64,000 nt of DNA. Origin: Clostridia bacterium. GTDB lineage: Bacteria > Bacillota > Clostridia > Christensenellales > CAG-138. The stretch lies in NCBI GenBank assembly GCA_017429985.1, contig JAFRNW010000019.1:1-64000 (forward strand), written 5' to 3'. Of this stretch, positions 18,264 to 27,551 are shown piece after piece. Below the pieces are notes generated by a model that was given only the letters and a program-made list of their open reading frames with translations, searched no databases and was not told the DNA's origin. A program made the position numbers and the translations under genes. The stretch's first letter is position 1. Each line of letters begins with the position of its first letter.

Positions 18264-19913
18264 TTATTCTTCTATCGTCAGTTTGTCTCCGAATTCCGCC
18301 CGGAGACGGGCTTCCGTTTCGTCGGAAACCGGCTGACGGGTGGTCAGTACGGTAGCGAGTCTTGTGCCCGGCCGCACCTCTTCCAGAGCACGGCTGATTT
18401 TATCCTGATGGGTTTTCGTGTTGACGATATTATACAGCGCCTCCCTGCTTTTGTCATATCCGACGGTCAGCACATTGTTCTGCAGGGACTGCGGGAAAGC
18501 ATGTGAAAGAAATTCGACTTCCAGCGGGTTGTTCCTTTCCACCGCCATCAGGACCGCGTTCCATACCGCTTCCGCGCCGGCGTCGTTCCTCAGCGGTGCG
18601 GAACGGAGTTCCGGCGCTTTTTCCGTGCGCAGCGCGGGGGGGGCGGGAGAGATATCCGCGGGCGTCTGAACGGCAGAATCTTCCGCGGGGTCCGCAGGAC
18701 CGGGACCCGCCGAGGGACCGGGAGAAGGCGGAACGGGCGCGAGAACGGCTGCTCCGGAAGCAAGCGCCGAGAGCTGCTTTTCAAGAAGGGCGATCCTGGT
18801 TTCAAGGTTTGAGACCGAGACAGCCGCTTCCGGGTGACAGATGCGCACGAGAGCCGATTCCAGCGGAATGCGCGGGGAGAGGAAATACCGGAGTTCGCTG
18901 CGTACCCGGAGGAGCGTTTCCAGAGACGACAGAAGCCAGCTTCCGGACGCTTTTTCCGCCTGGCGCAGATAACGGTCCATCAGCTCCGGGGTGCATTCCA
19001 GAATGTCCTCGCATCTGCCGCATGTTTTTGCGAGCAGCAGCGAACGGAAATGACCCGCAAGATCCTGGCAGAAGACGGGAAGCGTTCTTCCGCTGCGGAC
19101 GACTTTATCCAGCATCTGAAGGGTTTTGTCCGCGTTCAGGGCGATGAGTTCTTCCGAAAGCTGAAACAGGAAATTCTGTTCCATGCTTCCGAGGATGTCG
19201 TTGACATCCGCGCTTGTGATGGTTCCCCCGCAGAACGAGAGACACTGATCTGCGAGGGAAAGCGCGTCGCGCATGCTTCCTTCCGCCGCGTGCGCGATGA
19301 TAGAGAGCGCCTCGTCATCCGCTTGTGCGTTTGCCTGGTTCAGAACGCTTCTCAGGTTCGATTCGATATCCGCGGCCGTAAGCCGGTGGAAATCAAACCG
19401 CTGGCATCTGGAGATGATCGTGGCGGGAATCTTCTGCGGCTCCGTTGTCGCGAGTATGAATACGACGTGGGAAGGCGGTTCCTCGAGCGTTTTCAGAAGC
19501 GCGTTGAAGGCGGGACCGGTGATCATATGCGCCTCGTCTATGATGAAGACCCTCTTTTTCAGTTCGAGCGGGGTGTACTGCGCCTTTTCGATCAGGCTTC
19601 TGACGTTGTCGACGCCGTTGTTGGTGGCGGCGTCCATTTCGACGATATCCGGACAGTCCTGCCTGGCGGAGCGTACGCACGCCCGGCAGACGCCGCAGGG
19701 TTCTCCCCCGACGGGACTTTCGCAGTTGAGGGCGCGGGCGAATATTTTGGCGGTGCTGGTTTTGCCGGTTCCCCGGGAACCGCAGAACAGATAGGCGTGC
19801 GCCACATGTTCCGCCGAGATCTGGTTCTGCAGAATCGTCGTGATGTGCGACTGCCCGATCACTTCCTGAAATAGCTTTGGACGGTATTCACGGTATAATG
19901 CGCGGTATGCCAT
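18264..19913 (-). CDS. dnaX: DNA polymerase III subunit gamma/tau
   Basis: 549 aa clamp-loader ATPase. The N terminus MAYRALYREYRPKLFQEVIG is diagnostic. Walker A is GSRGTGKTSTAKIFARAL, the zinc site CESPVGGEPCGVCRAC continues to the final C, and Walker B is DEAHMI. Domain III is followed by a Pro/Ala-rich linker (about 395-450) and a C-terminal tau-like region. I saw no obvious slippery heptamer for making a separate gamma form. Confidence 0.96.
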   Translation of the reverse strand: MAYRALYREYRPKLFQEVIGQSHITTILQNQISAEHVAHAYLFCGSRGTGKTSTAKIFARALNCESPVGGEPCGVCRACVRSARQDCPDIVEMDAATNNGVDNVRSLIEKAQYTPLELKKRVFIIDEAHMITGPAFNALLKTLEEPPSHVVFILATTEPQKIPATIISRCQRFDFHRLTAADIESNLRSVLNQANAQADDEALSIIAHAAEGSMRDALSLADQCLSFCGGTITSADVNDILGSMEQNFLFQLSEELIALNADKTLQMLDKVVRSGRTLPVFCQDLAGHFRSLLLAKTCGRCEDILECTPELMDRYLRQAEKASGSWLLSSLETLLRVRSELRYFLSPRIPLESALVRICHPEAAVSVSNLETRIALLEKQLSALASGAAVLAPVPPSPGPSAGPGPADPAEDSAVQTPADISPAPPALRTEKAPELRSAPLRNDAGAEAVWNAVLMAVERNNPLEVEFLSHAFPQSLQNNVLTVGYDKSREALYNIVNTKTHQDKISRALEEVRPGTRLATVLTTRQPVSDETEARLRAEFGDKLTIEE

Positions 19914-20018
19914 TCGGTTGCCCTTTCCTTCAGCAGCAGATGATATTTAATCATACCATAGTTTCCCGATTCAGGACAGTTTCCAATTCCGGGCGCAAGG
20001 GAAAATGCGCATAAAAAA

Positions 20019-20044
20019 GGAACCGTTCCGGGAGGAACGGTTCC
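20019..20044 (-). terminator. Terminator of the sodium:solute symporter gene
   Basis: GGAACCGTTCC / GGAACGGTTCC stem followed on the minus strand by TTTTTTAT. Confidence 0.8.
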
Positions 20045-20080
20045 GTGTCGTTTCGGGATACTGTCAGACTATTTCATGCA

Positions 20081-21586
20081 TTACATGGGCTGCTGCTCGG
20101 CAGCGATGACCTTAGCGGCTTCTTCATCCGAGAGATAAGCGGACGGCGCGGGTTCGACACCCCTCGCCCACTCGATCCAGTTGACGACGAAGAACGTGAT
20201 GACGGAGACAAGGCTTCCGAATACAACGGGCATCAGGTAGGTGTTGACGCTCGGGAGCAACTGCCAGACGATAAATCCGATCGTACCGGTGATGATGGAG
20301 AAGAGACCGGAATTCTTGGTCGCCTTCGGAACAACAAGGCCGAGCGCATAAGCGGAGAACGGACCTGCGCAGCGGATACCGAATGCGAAGGTGTTCAGCG
20401 CGATAATGCTGCCGGCGATGCCGAGCAGCTGGATCGCCATGGCGATTAAAGCACCGATGACGTTGCTGAAACGTGTCCAGAAGATGATCTGTTTTTCGGA
20501 GAGCTGCTTCTTTCCGCCAAAGCCCTTGTAAAGGTCGTTGATGATCATCGTGGACATGCACAGCAGGTTGGAGTCAGCAGAGGACATCGTCGCGCAGATG
20601 ATAGCTGCGGAGATAAGACCTGTGATTAAGCCCGGTGCATATGTTCCAGTGACCATCATCATGGCATTGGAACCATTTTCCGCGATGCCGGGGATCTGAT
20701 CCTTGAGCGCGAACGCAGCAAGACCGAGCAGGGTCGGGAAGATGGACATGGCAGCCATCAGCACAGCAGAGAGGAAAGACGCATTGCGTGCGGTCTTCTC
20801 GTCCTTCGCAGTCTCGAAACGGGTTACCATTTCCGGTCCTACGAGGAATGTGCAGATGTACTGGAAGATGTATCCGATGATGGATGCCCAGCCGATCTGC
20901 GTGAAGTTCAGCTTCTCGCCCGGCAGTTTCGCAGCGATGGCACCCCAGCCGCCTGCATTTTTGAGGACGATGGGGGTCGCGATTGCGAGACCTACGAGGA
21001 TGATGATGAACTGGACCAAGTCGGAGATCTGGTCAGCGATCATGCCGCCGAGCGTCGTGTACAGAATGATGACGATACCGGCGAAGATCAGGCAGACATT
21101 CAGCGGGATCGACGGGATCAGGGCGCTGATGACGGAGCCGGATGCCAGGATCTGGGACGAAGTCAGGCAGAACAGCGAGAACACGGACAGGATCGCCGTG
21201 AAGTTGGAGGAGAGCTTGCCGAAACGGCGGCCTACAACTTCGGGGATCGTGATAGCCAGCGTTTTACGGATCTTCGGCGCGAAGTAGGCGAGCGGGATCA
21301 TGGCGATCGAGCATGCCAGAACATACCAGCATGCGGACAGGCCCCAGTTGCCGAACGCTTTCTGCGCGACGCCGGTGGTGCAGCCGCCGCCGATATTGTT
21401 CGCGGACAGAGAGAATGCAACCATGAACAGACCCATACGACGGCCTGCTACCAAGTAGTCTTTAGAGTTTTTGATCTTCAGCTTGCTTACAAAGAAGCCG
21501 ACGACCAACATGCCGACCAGATATGCCACTACGATAATGAGCGGAACAATTTGGATCTGCATACCTTCCATAAAAATACCTCCCAT
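20081..21586 (-). CDS. Sodium:solute symporter (SSS family)
   Basis: 501 aa with about 13 hydrophobic helices. SSS features include AGRRMGLFMVAFSLSANNIGGG after the first helix and the internal ICATMSSADSNLLCMSTM stretch. It should couple sodium entry to uptake of an organic solute; substrates in the family include proline, pantothenate, sugars and monocarboxylates, and sequence alone does not decide. It is monocistronic, with a good ribosome-binding site (GGGAGGTATTTTT). Confidence 0.9.
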   Translation of the reverse strand: MGGIFMEGMQIQIVPLIIVVAYLVGMLVVGFFVSKLKIKNSKDYLVAGRRMGLFMVAFSLSANNIGGGCTTGVAQKAFGNWGLSACWYVLACSIAMIPLAYFAPKIRKTLAITIPEVVGRRFGKLSSNFTAILSVFSLFCLTSSQILASGSVISALIPSIPLNVCLIFAGIVIILYTTLGGMIADQISDLVQFIIILVGLAIATPIVLKNAGGWGAIAAKLPGEKLNFTQIGWASIIGYIFQYICTFLVGPEMVTRFETAKDEKTARNASFLSAVLMAAMSIFPTLLGLAAFALKDQIPGIAENGSNAMMMVTGTYAPGLITGLISAAIICATMSSADSNLLCMSTMIINDLYKGFGGKKQLSEKQIIFWTRFSNVIGALIAMAIQLLGIAGSIIALNTFAFGIRCAGPFSAYALGLVVPKATKNSGLFSIITGTIGFIVWQLLPSVNTYLMPVVFGSLVSVITFFVVNWIEWARGVEPAPSAYLSDEEAAKVIAAEQQPM

Positions 21587-21752
21587 TAGATTTGTTGTAG
21601 AAAAGTGTTTTCCGACATATTTTCCCGAATCTAAACCATATTATACATACCAATCGCGCGTTTGTAAAAGATTTTGTATATGATCATACAGAAATGCGTG
21701 CCCCCGTTTTTCCACGCATGCGCCGAAAGGCGGGGATGACAGATTTTTTCCG

Positions 21753-22214
21753 TTATATGATGAAATAGGGAACGGCGTTTTCCGCGTTCCCGTACAGGGG
21801 AACATCCGCAACATCGATGACCGGATATCCGCGTTCCAGCAGGAGCTGTGCTGTTATGCCGGAGCCCGGGATCTTCCTGCCGCGGAAGGATCCGTCGTAG
21901 ATCTCACGGACGCCGCAGCTCGGGCTCCTGGACTGCAGGATGATCAGGTCGGGCTTTTCTTCCTCCGCGAGTTTCAGAACGGCCTGTGCGCCGAGACGGA
22001 ATTCCGCGTCGACCGACCTGCCGGTCCTGTCCCGGACGGTTCCGTTCACGATTTCCGCGGGCTCGCGCGGGATCGGGAGTCCGCCGAGGATCTCGGGGCA
22101 GACGGGGATCACGGCGTGTCCCCGGAGGAACGCCGACAACGGTTCAGAGAAGTTGCTTCCGCCGCTGTATTTCACCTTTTCGCCTATGAGGCAGGCGCTG
22201 ACCATGATCTTCAT
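21753..22214 (-). CDS. DUF523 family protein
   Basis: 153 aa. The N terminus KIMVSACLIGEKVKYSGGSN and the ILQSRSPSCGVREIYDGSF motif define DUF523, a widespread family without established function. Conserved cysteines (SACL, CPE, SCG) hint at metal or cluster binding. Confidence 0.9.
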   Translation of the reverse strand: MKIMVSACLIGEKVKYSGGSNFSEPLSAFLRGHAVIPVCPEILGGLPIPREPAEIVNGTVRDRTGRSVDAEFRLGAQAVLKLAEEEKPDLIILQSRSPSCGVREIYDGSFRGRKIPGSGITAQLLLERGYPVIDVADVPLYGNAENAVPYFII

Positions 22215-22493
22215 ACAGGATCCCCTTTCGTGAGGATGATGATTCTGATTATAGTACTTCCTGCGCGGGCAGGAAAAGTCCGACCGGAACAGGACGCCCG
22301 ATCATAACCTTCTGATCATAAAAAACAGCACGACCCGATTGCGGCAGGAGGAAGATTTTGAGATAATAAAATCGGAAGGATATGGCGCCGAATGATCCCG
22401 ACTCCGCTAGCGCGGGAAGACGGCTGCCGCCCGTGTGTCAGAAGGATGCGCGGTCAAGACTCCTGAAATACTGAACCGGTAAGAGGAAGAAAC
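22215..22493. other. Intergenic leader between the DUF523 gene and nrdG
   Basis: No ORF of note. Upstream of nrdG several short stems can be drawn, for example GATTTTgagataatAAAATC (about 22354-22373) and CCCG...CGGG (about 22397-22417). I could not match it to a cobalamin, FMN or other known riboswitch consensus. AGAGGAAG before the ATG is a usable ribosome-binding site. Confidence 0.3.
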
Positions 22494-23201
22494 ATGATTA
22501 TTGCAGGTCTGCAGAAGCTCAGCCTTGTGGATTTTCCCGGAAGAGTCGCCTCCACCGTATTCACGGGGGGATGCAATCTGAGATGTCCGTTCTGTCACAA
22601 CAGCGGTCTGCTCGAAGCGCCGCCGGCCGTGATGACGCCCGAGGAGTTTTTCGGGTTCCTTTCCGGACGGAAGGGAAAGATCGACGGCGTGTGCATTACG
22701 GGGGGAGAGCCCTGCCTGCAGCCCGATCTGTGCGATTTCATGAAGCAGATCAAGACGGCGGGATTCGCGGTGAAGCTGGATACAAACGGATGTTTTCCGA
22801 AACACCTTGAGAAAGCGCTGAGTCAGAACGTGGTTGATTATGTGGCGGTCGACGTGAAAAACGGGCCCGAGCAGTACGCCGCGACAACCGGAACGGAACG
22901 GTTCGATACGGACAATCTGCTCAGGAGCATCGAACTGCTACTGACGTCCTCGGTTCCGTTCGAACTGAGGACGACGGTCGTCGAGCCGCTGCATACGGCG
23001 GAATCCGTGAGGTCGATCCGCACCATGCTTGAACCGCTGACAGCGCGGACCGGACGGAAGATCCCGGAGTATTATCTGCAGCCGTTTGTGGACCGGGACA
23101 GCGTTCCTTTTGCGGGGCTGAAGGCGCCGGAGAGGGAAAAACTGGCGGAATATGCGGAGATTCTGGCCCCGGTGACCGAAAAAATCAGAATCCGCGGATA
23201 A
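22494..23201 (+). CDS. nrdG: Anaerobic ribonucleotide reductase activating protein (radical SAM)
   Basis: 235 aa. It opens MIIAGLQKLSLVDFPGRVAS and carries the radical SAM motif CNLRCPFCHN (CxxxCxxC) at about residues 27-36. The extended length and FPG motif fit the subclass of activases that serve NrdD enzymes with glutaredoxin-type reductants. It should install the glycyl radical on NrdD, the next gene. A separate promoter with NrdR boxes lies between the two. Confidence 0.92.
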   Translation: MIIAGLQKLSLVDFPGRVASTVFTGGCNLRCPFCHNSGLLEAPPAVMTPEEFFGFLSGRKGKIDGVCITGGEPCLQPDLCDFMKQIKTAGFAVKLDTNGCFPKHLEKALSQNVVDYVAVDVKNGPEQYAATTGTERFDTDNLLRSIELLLTSSVPFELRTTVVEPLHTAESVRSIRTMLEPLTARTGRKIPEYYLQPFVDRDSVPFAGLKAPEREKLAEYAEILAPVTEKIRIRG

Positions 23202-23246
23202 CTATATCTTGTGGTCATTTATGAATAATCTGTCAATATCTTGTAT
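23199..23246 (+). promoter_or_regulatory. Tandem NrdR boxes
   Basis: Two related sites, CTATATCTTGTGG (23202-23214) and CAATATCTTGTAT (23234-23246), are offset by exactly 32 bp (three helical turns). Both resemble the ribonucleotide-reductase repressor NrdR consensus ACAC-W-ATATAT-W-GTGT. They lie just upstream of the -35 element of the nrdD promoter. This spacing is typical of NrdR-controlled promoters. No nrdR gene is in the window. Confidence 0.65.
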
Positions 23247-23253
23247 TTTCTCG

Positions 23254-23282
23254 TTGACATGGCATGGAAACGTTGCTATACT
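23254..23282 (+). promoter_or_regulatory. nrdD promoter
   Basis: A near-consensus promoter: TTGACA (23254-23259), a 17-bp spacer, TATACT (23277-23282). It sits 57 bases before the nrdD ATG. Confidence 0.75.
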
Positions 23283-23338
23283 ATGCTACGGTCAAAGCCG
23301 ATTGGCGGGCTTATAGAGGAATGTGAGGGGTAAAAACA

Positions 23339-25732
23339 ATGTACATGGTAGTGAAAAGGGACGGTAAGGTCGTAGATTTTGATATCGACAAAATCCGCGT
23401 GGCTATTACCAAAGCGTTTGACGCGCTCGAGAAACAGTATCATCCCACGGTGATCAACATGCTCGCCCTGCAGGTGACGGCGGATTTTGAAAGCAAGATC
23501 CGGGACGAACACATCACGGTCGAGGACATTCAGGACAGCGTCGAGAAAGTCCTTTCCGAGGCGGGATTCGCTGATGTAGCGAAAGCATACATCCTTTACC
23601 GCAAACAGAGGGAAAACGTCCGCAACGTCAATTCCACACTGCTCAACTACAAAGAGCTTGTCGACAATTACCTGCGCGTCAACGACTGGCGCGTCAAGGA
23701 GAATTCAACGGTCACGTATTCCGTCGGAGGACTGATCCTTTCCAACTCCGGCGCGATCACGGCGAACTACTGGCTGAGCGAAGTCTATGACGCCGAAATC
23801 GCAAACGCGCACCGCAGCGCCGCGATCCACCTCCATGATCTTTCCATGCTGACAGGATACTGCGCAGGATGGAGCCTGAAGCAGCTGATCCGCGAAGGGC
23901 TCGGCGGCATTCCGGGCAAGATCACTTCCTCCCCCGCAAGCCATCTCTCCACCCTCTGCAACCAGATGGTGAACTTCCTCGGCATCATGCAGAACGAATG
24001 GGCCGGCGCGCAGGCGTTCTCCTCTTTTGATACCTATCTTGCCCCGTTTGTCAAGGTGGACCATCTTTCCTACAAGGAAGTCAAGCAGTGCATCCAGTCC
24101 TTTATCTACGGCGTGAACACGCCGTCCAGATGGGGCACGCAGGCGCCGTTCTCCAACATCACGCTGGACTGGGTCGTTCCTGCCGACCTGAAGGACGTTC
24201 CCGCGATCGTCGGCGGCGAGGACATGGACTTCACGTACGGCGACTGCAAGGCGGAAATGGATATGGTCAACAAGGCCTTCATCGAGCTGATGATCGAGGG
24301 AGACGCGAACGGCCGCGGTTTCCAGTATCCGATTCCCACCTATTCGATCACAAAGGATTTCGACTGGTCGGATACGGAAAACAACCGTCTGCTTTTCGAA
24401 ATGACCGCCAAATACGGCACGCCGTATTTTTCCAACTATATCAATTCGGATATGGAACCGAGCGACGTCCGCTCCATGTGCTGCAGACTCCGTCTCGACC
24501 TGCGTGAACTGCGCAAGAAATCCGGCGGATTCTTCGGCTCCGGCGAATCAACGGGCAGCGTCGGCGTCGTTACCATCAACCTCCCGCGCATCGCCTATCT
24601 TGCCACGGACGAGAAGGACTTCTATGCGCGTCTTGACAAGCTGATGGATATCGCTGCCCGCAGCCTGAAGATCAAACGCGACGTCATTACGAAACTGCTG
24701 GAAAACGGCCTCTATCCGTACACGAAGCGGTATCTCGGAACATTCGCGAACCACTTCTCCACGATCGGCCTGATCGGAATGAACGAGGTCGGGCTGAACG
24801 CGAAATGGCTCCGCATGGATCTGACGCACAAGGAAACGCAGCAGTTCGCACAGGACGTTCTGAACCACATGCGGAACAGGCTGAGCGATTACCAGGAGAG
24901 ATACGGAGACCTCTACAACCTGGAGGCTACTCCCGCCGAATCCACAACCTACCGGTTTGCCAAGCACGACAAGGAGCAGTATCCGGACATCATTACCGCC
25001 AACATGAACGGCACGCCGTATTACACGAACTCGTCCCACCTGCCCGTCGGCTATACGGAGGACATCTTTGCAGCGCTTGACGTCCAGGACGACCTCCAGA
25101 CGCTCTACACCTCCGGAACGGTGTTCCACGCGTTCCTCGGCGAGAAGCTGCCCGACTGGAAGTCCGCAGCGTCGCTGGTCAGGAAGATCGCGGAGAACTA
25201 TAAGCTCCCGTACTACACCATGTCCCCGACCTACTCCGTCTGCAGCGACCACGGCTATCTGACCGGCGAGCAGTACGTCTGCCCGATCTGCGGCCAGAAG
25301 ACGGAAGTGTACAGCCGCATTACCGGATACTACCGTCCTGTCCAGAACTGGAACGACGGGAAGGCGCAGGAGTTCAGAGACCGGCTCGTTTATGACGTTA
25401 CAAATTCCTGCTGCATGAGGATGAAGGAGCCGAGACCGGAGGTCAAGGAACCTGTGGCGCCGGCAAACGCAGGCGCAGCGGCGGCCGCACCGGTATCCGG
25501 CGTCCCGGTCATGTACGTCAAGGATCACTGCCCGAAGTGCAAGGGCGCGGAACAGAGGTTCCGCCTTGCAAAGGTGGCGTTCGAGACAGTCAACTGCTCG
25601 GAGCATCTGGAGATTGCCAGAGAGCTCGGGATCACGCAGACACCGACCATTATCGATCCGGACGGAACGAGATACGTCGGCGAGAGCGCGGCGATCGACT
25701 GGATCAAGATGCACAGGGCGGCAGTGAGCTGA
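23339..25732 (+). CDS. nrdD: Anaerobic ribonucleoside-triphosphate reductase with fused glutaredoxin-like domain
   Basis: 797 aa. Residues 1-90 form an ATP-cone (VVKRDGKVVDFDIDKIRVAI). The central barrel contains a candidate active-site cysteine region (SMCCRLRLDLRE). The C-terminal part has zinc-type cysteines (VCSDHGYL, CPICG) and the glycyl radical loop RITGYYRP. After an Ala/Pro linker (about 705-725) a further 75 residues form a glutaredoxin/NrdH-like domain with the redox motif CPKC and TPTIIDPDG. This fusion supplies the electron donor in cis, as expected of the NrdD class that uses a thioredoxin-family protein rather than formate. nrdG is upstream and trxB downstream. Confidence 0.95.
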   Translation: MYMVVKRDGKVVDFDIDKIRVAITKAFDALEKQYHPTVINMLALQVTADFESKIRDEHITVEDIQDSVEKVLSEAGFADVAKAYILYRKQRENVRNVNSTLLNYKELVDNYLRVNDWRVKENSTVTYSVGGLILSNSGAITANYWLSEVYDAEIANAHRSAAIHLHDLSMLTGYCAGWSLKQLIREGLGGIPGKITSSPASHLSTLCNQMVNFLGIMQNEWAGAQAFSSFDTYLAPFVKVDHLSYKEVKQCIQSFIYGVNTPSRWGTQAPFSNITLDWVVPADLKDVPAIVGGEDMDFTYGDCKAEMDMVNKAFIELMIEGDANGRGFQYPIPTYSITKDFDWSDTENNRLLFEMTAKYGTPYFSNYINSDMEPSDVRSMCCRLRLDLRELRKKSGGFFGSGESTGSVGVVTINLPRIAYLATDEKDFYARLDKLMDIAARSLKIKRDVITKLLENGLYPYTKRYLGTFANHFSTIGLIGMNEVGLNAKWLRMDLTHKETQQFAQDVLNHMRNRLSDYQERYGDLYNLEATPAESTTYRFAKHDKEQYPDIITANMNGTPYYTNSSHLPVGYTEDIFAALDVQDDLQTLYTSGTVFHAFLGEKLPDWKSAASLVRKIAENYKLPYYTMSPTYSVCSDHGYLTGEQYVCPICGQKTEVYSRITGYYRPVQNWNDGKAQEFRDRLVYDVTNSCCMRMKEPRPEVKEPVAPANAGAAAAAPVSGVPVMYVKDHCPKCKGAEQRFRLAKVAFETVNCSEHLEIARELGITQTPTIIDPDGTRYVGESAAIDWIKMHRAAVS

Positions 25733-25756
25733 TCCGGAACGCCGAAAGAGATCAGA

Positions 25757-25794
25757 AGAACCATGCGCTGCGGCATGACCCGGTGCATGGTTCT
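25757..25794 (+). other. Hairpin between nrdD and trxB
   Basis: AGAACCATGC / GCATGGTTCT, a perfect 10-bp stem. It is not followed by a long T tract, so it may be an attenuator or mRNA-stabilising structure rather than a full terminator. Confidence 0.45.
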
Positions 25795-25869
25795 GTTATA
25801 AAAGGCGGTCTGCGACGCGGGAGCGCGCTGCACTGAGACCGTCGCGACGGAAGAAGGAGAACGTGAAAC

Positions 25870-26778
25870 ATGTATGACATGATCATTATCGGCGGAGGGC
25901 CTGCCGGGCTGACGGCGGCGGTCTACGGAAGAAGGAACGGGAAAAGCGTTCTGGTGATCGAGAAGAGCGTGTTCGGCGGCCAGATCGTCAATACGCCGAA
26001 AGTTGAAAACATCCCCGGATTCGCCGAGATCAGCGGCGATGAGTTTGCCGACCGGCTTCTCGACCAGGCGATGGGGCAGGGCGCCGAAGTGACGATCGAA
26101 AACGTAACCGAAGCGGAAAAGAAAGACGGGATCTTCGTCATCAACACGGAAGAGGGAGGCGTCTATCAGGGAAAGAGCCTGATTCTCGCAACGGGAACGA
26201 CCCACCGTGTTCTTGGACTGCCCGGGGAGGAGGATCTGATCGGCGACGGCATCCACTTCTGCGCGGTCTGCGACGGCGATCTTTATAAAGATAAAAACGT
26301 CGTTGTCATCGGCGGCGGCAATTCCGCGTTCGTCGAAGCGAATACGCTCGTCGCGATTGCCGGGAAGCTGACCATGCTGCAGGATCTGCCGAAATTCACG
26401 GCGGACGCCAAATCGCAGGAGACGCTGTTTTCCCATCACAACGTGGAAACGCATCTTTCGACGACGGTCACGGGATACGTAACGGAGAACGGAAGACTCA
26501 CAGGCGTTACCTATATCGAGGGCGGTGAGAACAAGAAGGTCAGCTGCGACGGCGTGTTCCTTGCGGTCGGACTGATTCCGAACAACGGCCCGTTCGCGAA
26601 TCTTGCACTGCTGAACCGCTGGGGCTATTTTGAAGCGGATGAAACTGGCGCAACCCGGACGGAAGGCGTATTTGTCGCGGGAGACTGCCGGTCCAAGACG
26701 CTGAGACAGGTCGCAACGGCCTGTTCCGACGGCGCCAACGCCGCGATCAACGCCTGCAATTATCTGTCCGCGACCTGA
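25870..26778 (+). CDS. trxB: Thioredoxin reductase (TrxB family)
   Basis: 302 aa flavoprotein. FAD Rossmann motif IIIGGGPAGLTAAVYGRR at the start, redox-active CAVCDGD (CxxC) at about residues 135-141, and a second dinucleotide fold VVVIGGGNSAFVE. The C-terminal GVFVAGDCRSKTLRQVATA motif is typical. By position it should reduce the glutaredoxin-like domain fused to NrdD, completing an NAD(P)H-driven path to dNTPs; this pairing is inferred. Similar length to standard TrxB (about 305-320 aa). Confidence 0.92.
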   Translation: MYDMIIIGGGPAGLTAAVYGRRNGKSVLVIEKSVFGGQIVNTPKVENIPGFAEISGDEFADRLLDQAMGQGAEVTIENVTEAEKKDGIFVINTEEGGVYQGKSLILATGTTHRVLGLPGEEDLIGDGIHFCAVCDGDLYKDKNVVVIGGGNSAFVEANTLVAIAGKLTMLQDLPKFTADAKSQETLFSHHNVETHLSTTVTGYVTENGRLTGVTYIEGGENKKVSCDGVFLAVGLIPNNGPFANLALLNRWGYFEADETGATRTEGVFVAGDCRSKTLRQVATACSDGANAAINACNYLSAT

Positions 26779-26794
26779 GACAGTTCCCGCAGAA

Positions 26795-27526
26795 TCACTG
26801 CTTCCCGCAGCAGCGCCGGATTGCTTCTGCCGTGAAGCGGGCGGTTCCTTCGCCGCCTGCCGCGTCGATGTTCTTCGTGAACTCACCGCCGCTTTCATAC
26901 GCGGCGCCGAGACTTAACAGGATCTCGTCCGTGCAGCGGTACATATGGTCCGTAATAAACTTTTGAAGTTTCCTCACCTGCGCCTGCGGTTCCGGATCGT
27001 CCGGCTGCAGGTTTTTCATTTGTCCGAATTCTGCAAACAGCCGCATCAGATCATCCGCAAAGGCGCTGTAATCGCTCCGCGTCCAGTTTCTGGTTCTGCC
27101 CTCGTATTCCCGGTAGGCGTCCGTGCTTCCCCATTCCTCTTTTGCCTGTTTCTCGTATTCCTCCAGCTTCGCTGTGTCAAATGCTGAAAAATCCATCCCG
27201 TTTTCCCTCTTTTCTTTCAGTTCTATCGCATACCGTATTAATTGTTCCAGATGATCCTTTCTGAGCTTCAGCAGCGCGATCTGCTGGTCCAGAGCCTTAT
27301 CCCGGTTAAAACCCGGGACGGTCATGATGGCGCGGATCTCTTTCAGGGGGAACTGCAGTTCCCGGAAAAGCAGGATCTGCTGAAGCGTTTCCAGGGAAGC
27401 GCCGTCATACAGACGGTACCCGGATTCCGTACGTTCCGCAGGACGCAGAAGACCGATCCTGTCGTAGTACTGAAGAGTGCGTATGCTGATTCCCGTCAGT
27501 TTGCTGACCTCGTTGACCGTCATCAT
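26795..27526 (-). CDS. MerR-family regulator with TipAS-like ligand domain
   Basis: 243 aa from the ATG at 27526, which follows a perfect GGAGGTGATCC site. The N-terminal winged helix reads TVNEVSKLTGISIRTLQYYDRIGLL. A coiled dimerisation helix and a C-terminal TipAS-like domain (from about residue 115) follow. TipA proteins bind thiopeptide or other hydrophobic antibiotics and activate their own promoter, which here has the unusual 19-bp spacer typical of MerR targets. Confidence 0.92.
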   Translation of the reverse strand: MMTVNEVSKLTGISIRTLQYYDRIGLLRPAERTESGYRLYDGASLETLQQILLFRELQFPLKEIRAIMTVPGFNRDKALDQQIALLKLRKDHLEQLIRYAIELKEKRENGMDFSAFDTAKLEEYEKQAKEEWGSTDAYREYEGRTRNWTRSDYSAFADDLMRLFAEFGQMKNLQPDDPEPQAQVRKLQKFITDHMYRCTDEILLSLGAAYESGGEFTKNIDAAGGEGTARFTAEAIRRCCGKQ

Positions 27527-27551
27527 GGAAGGATCACCTCCGTACAGGATC

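Noticed and set aside
18264-19913. Programmed frameshift in dnaX
   Set aside because: No A-rich slippery site with a downstream stem was seen; the frame runs through to a full tau-like length.
22310-22493. Cobalamin or other known riboswitch before nrdG
   Set aside because: Some G-rich and CCGCC motifs looked similar, but the required conserved core elements are not present in order.
24548-26898. Long minus-strand ORFs opposite nrdD and trxB
   Set aside because: They are antisense shadows of GC-rich genes with full family signatures on the plus strand.
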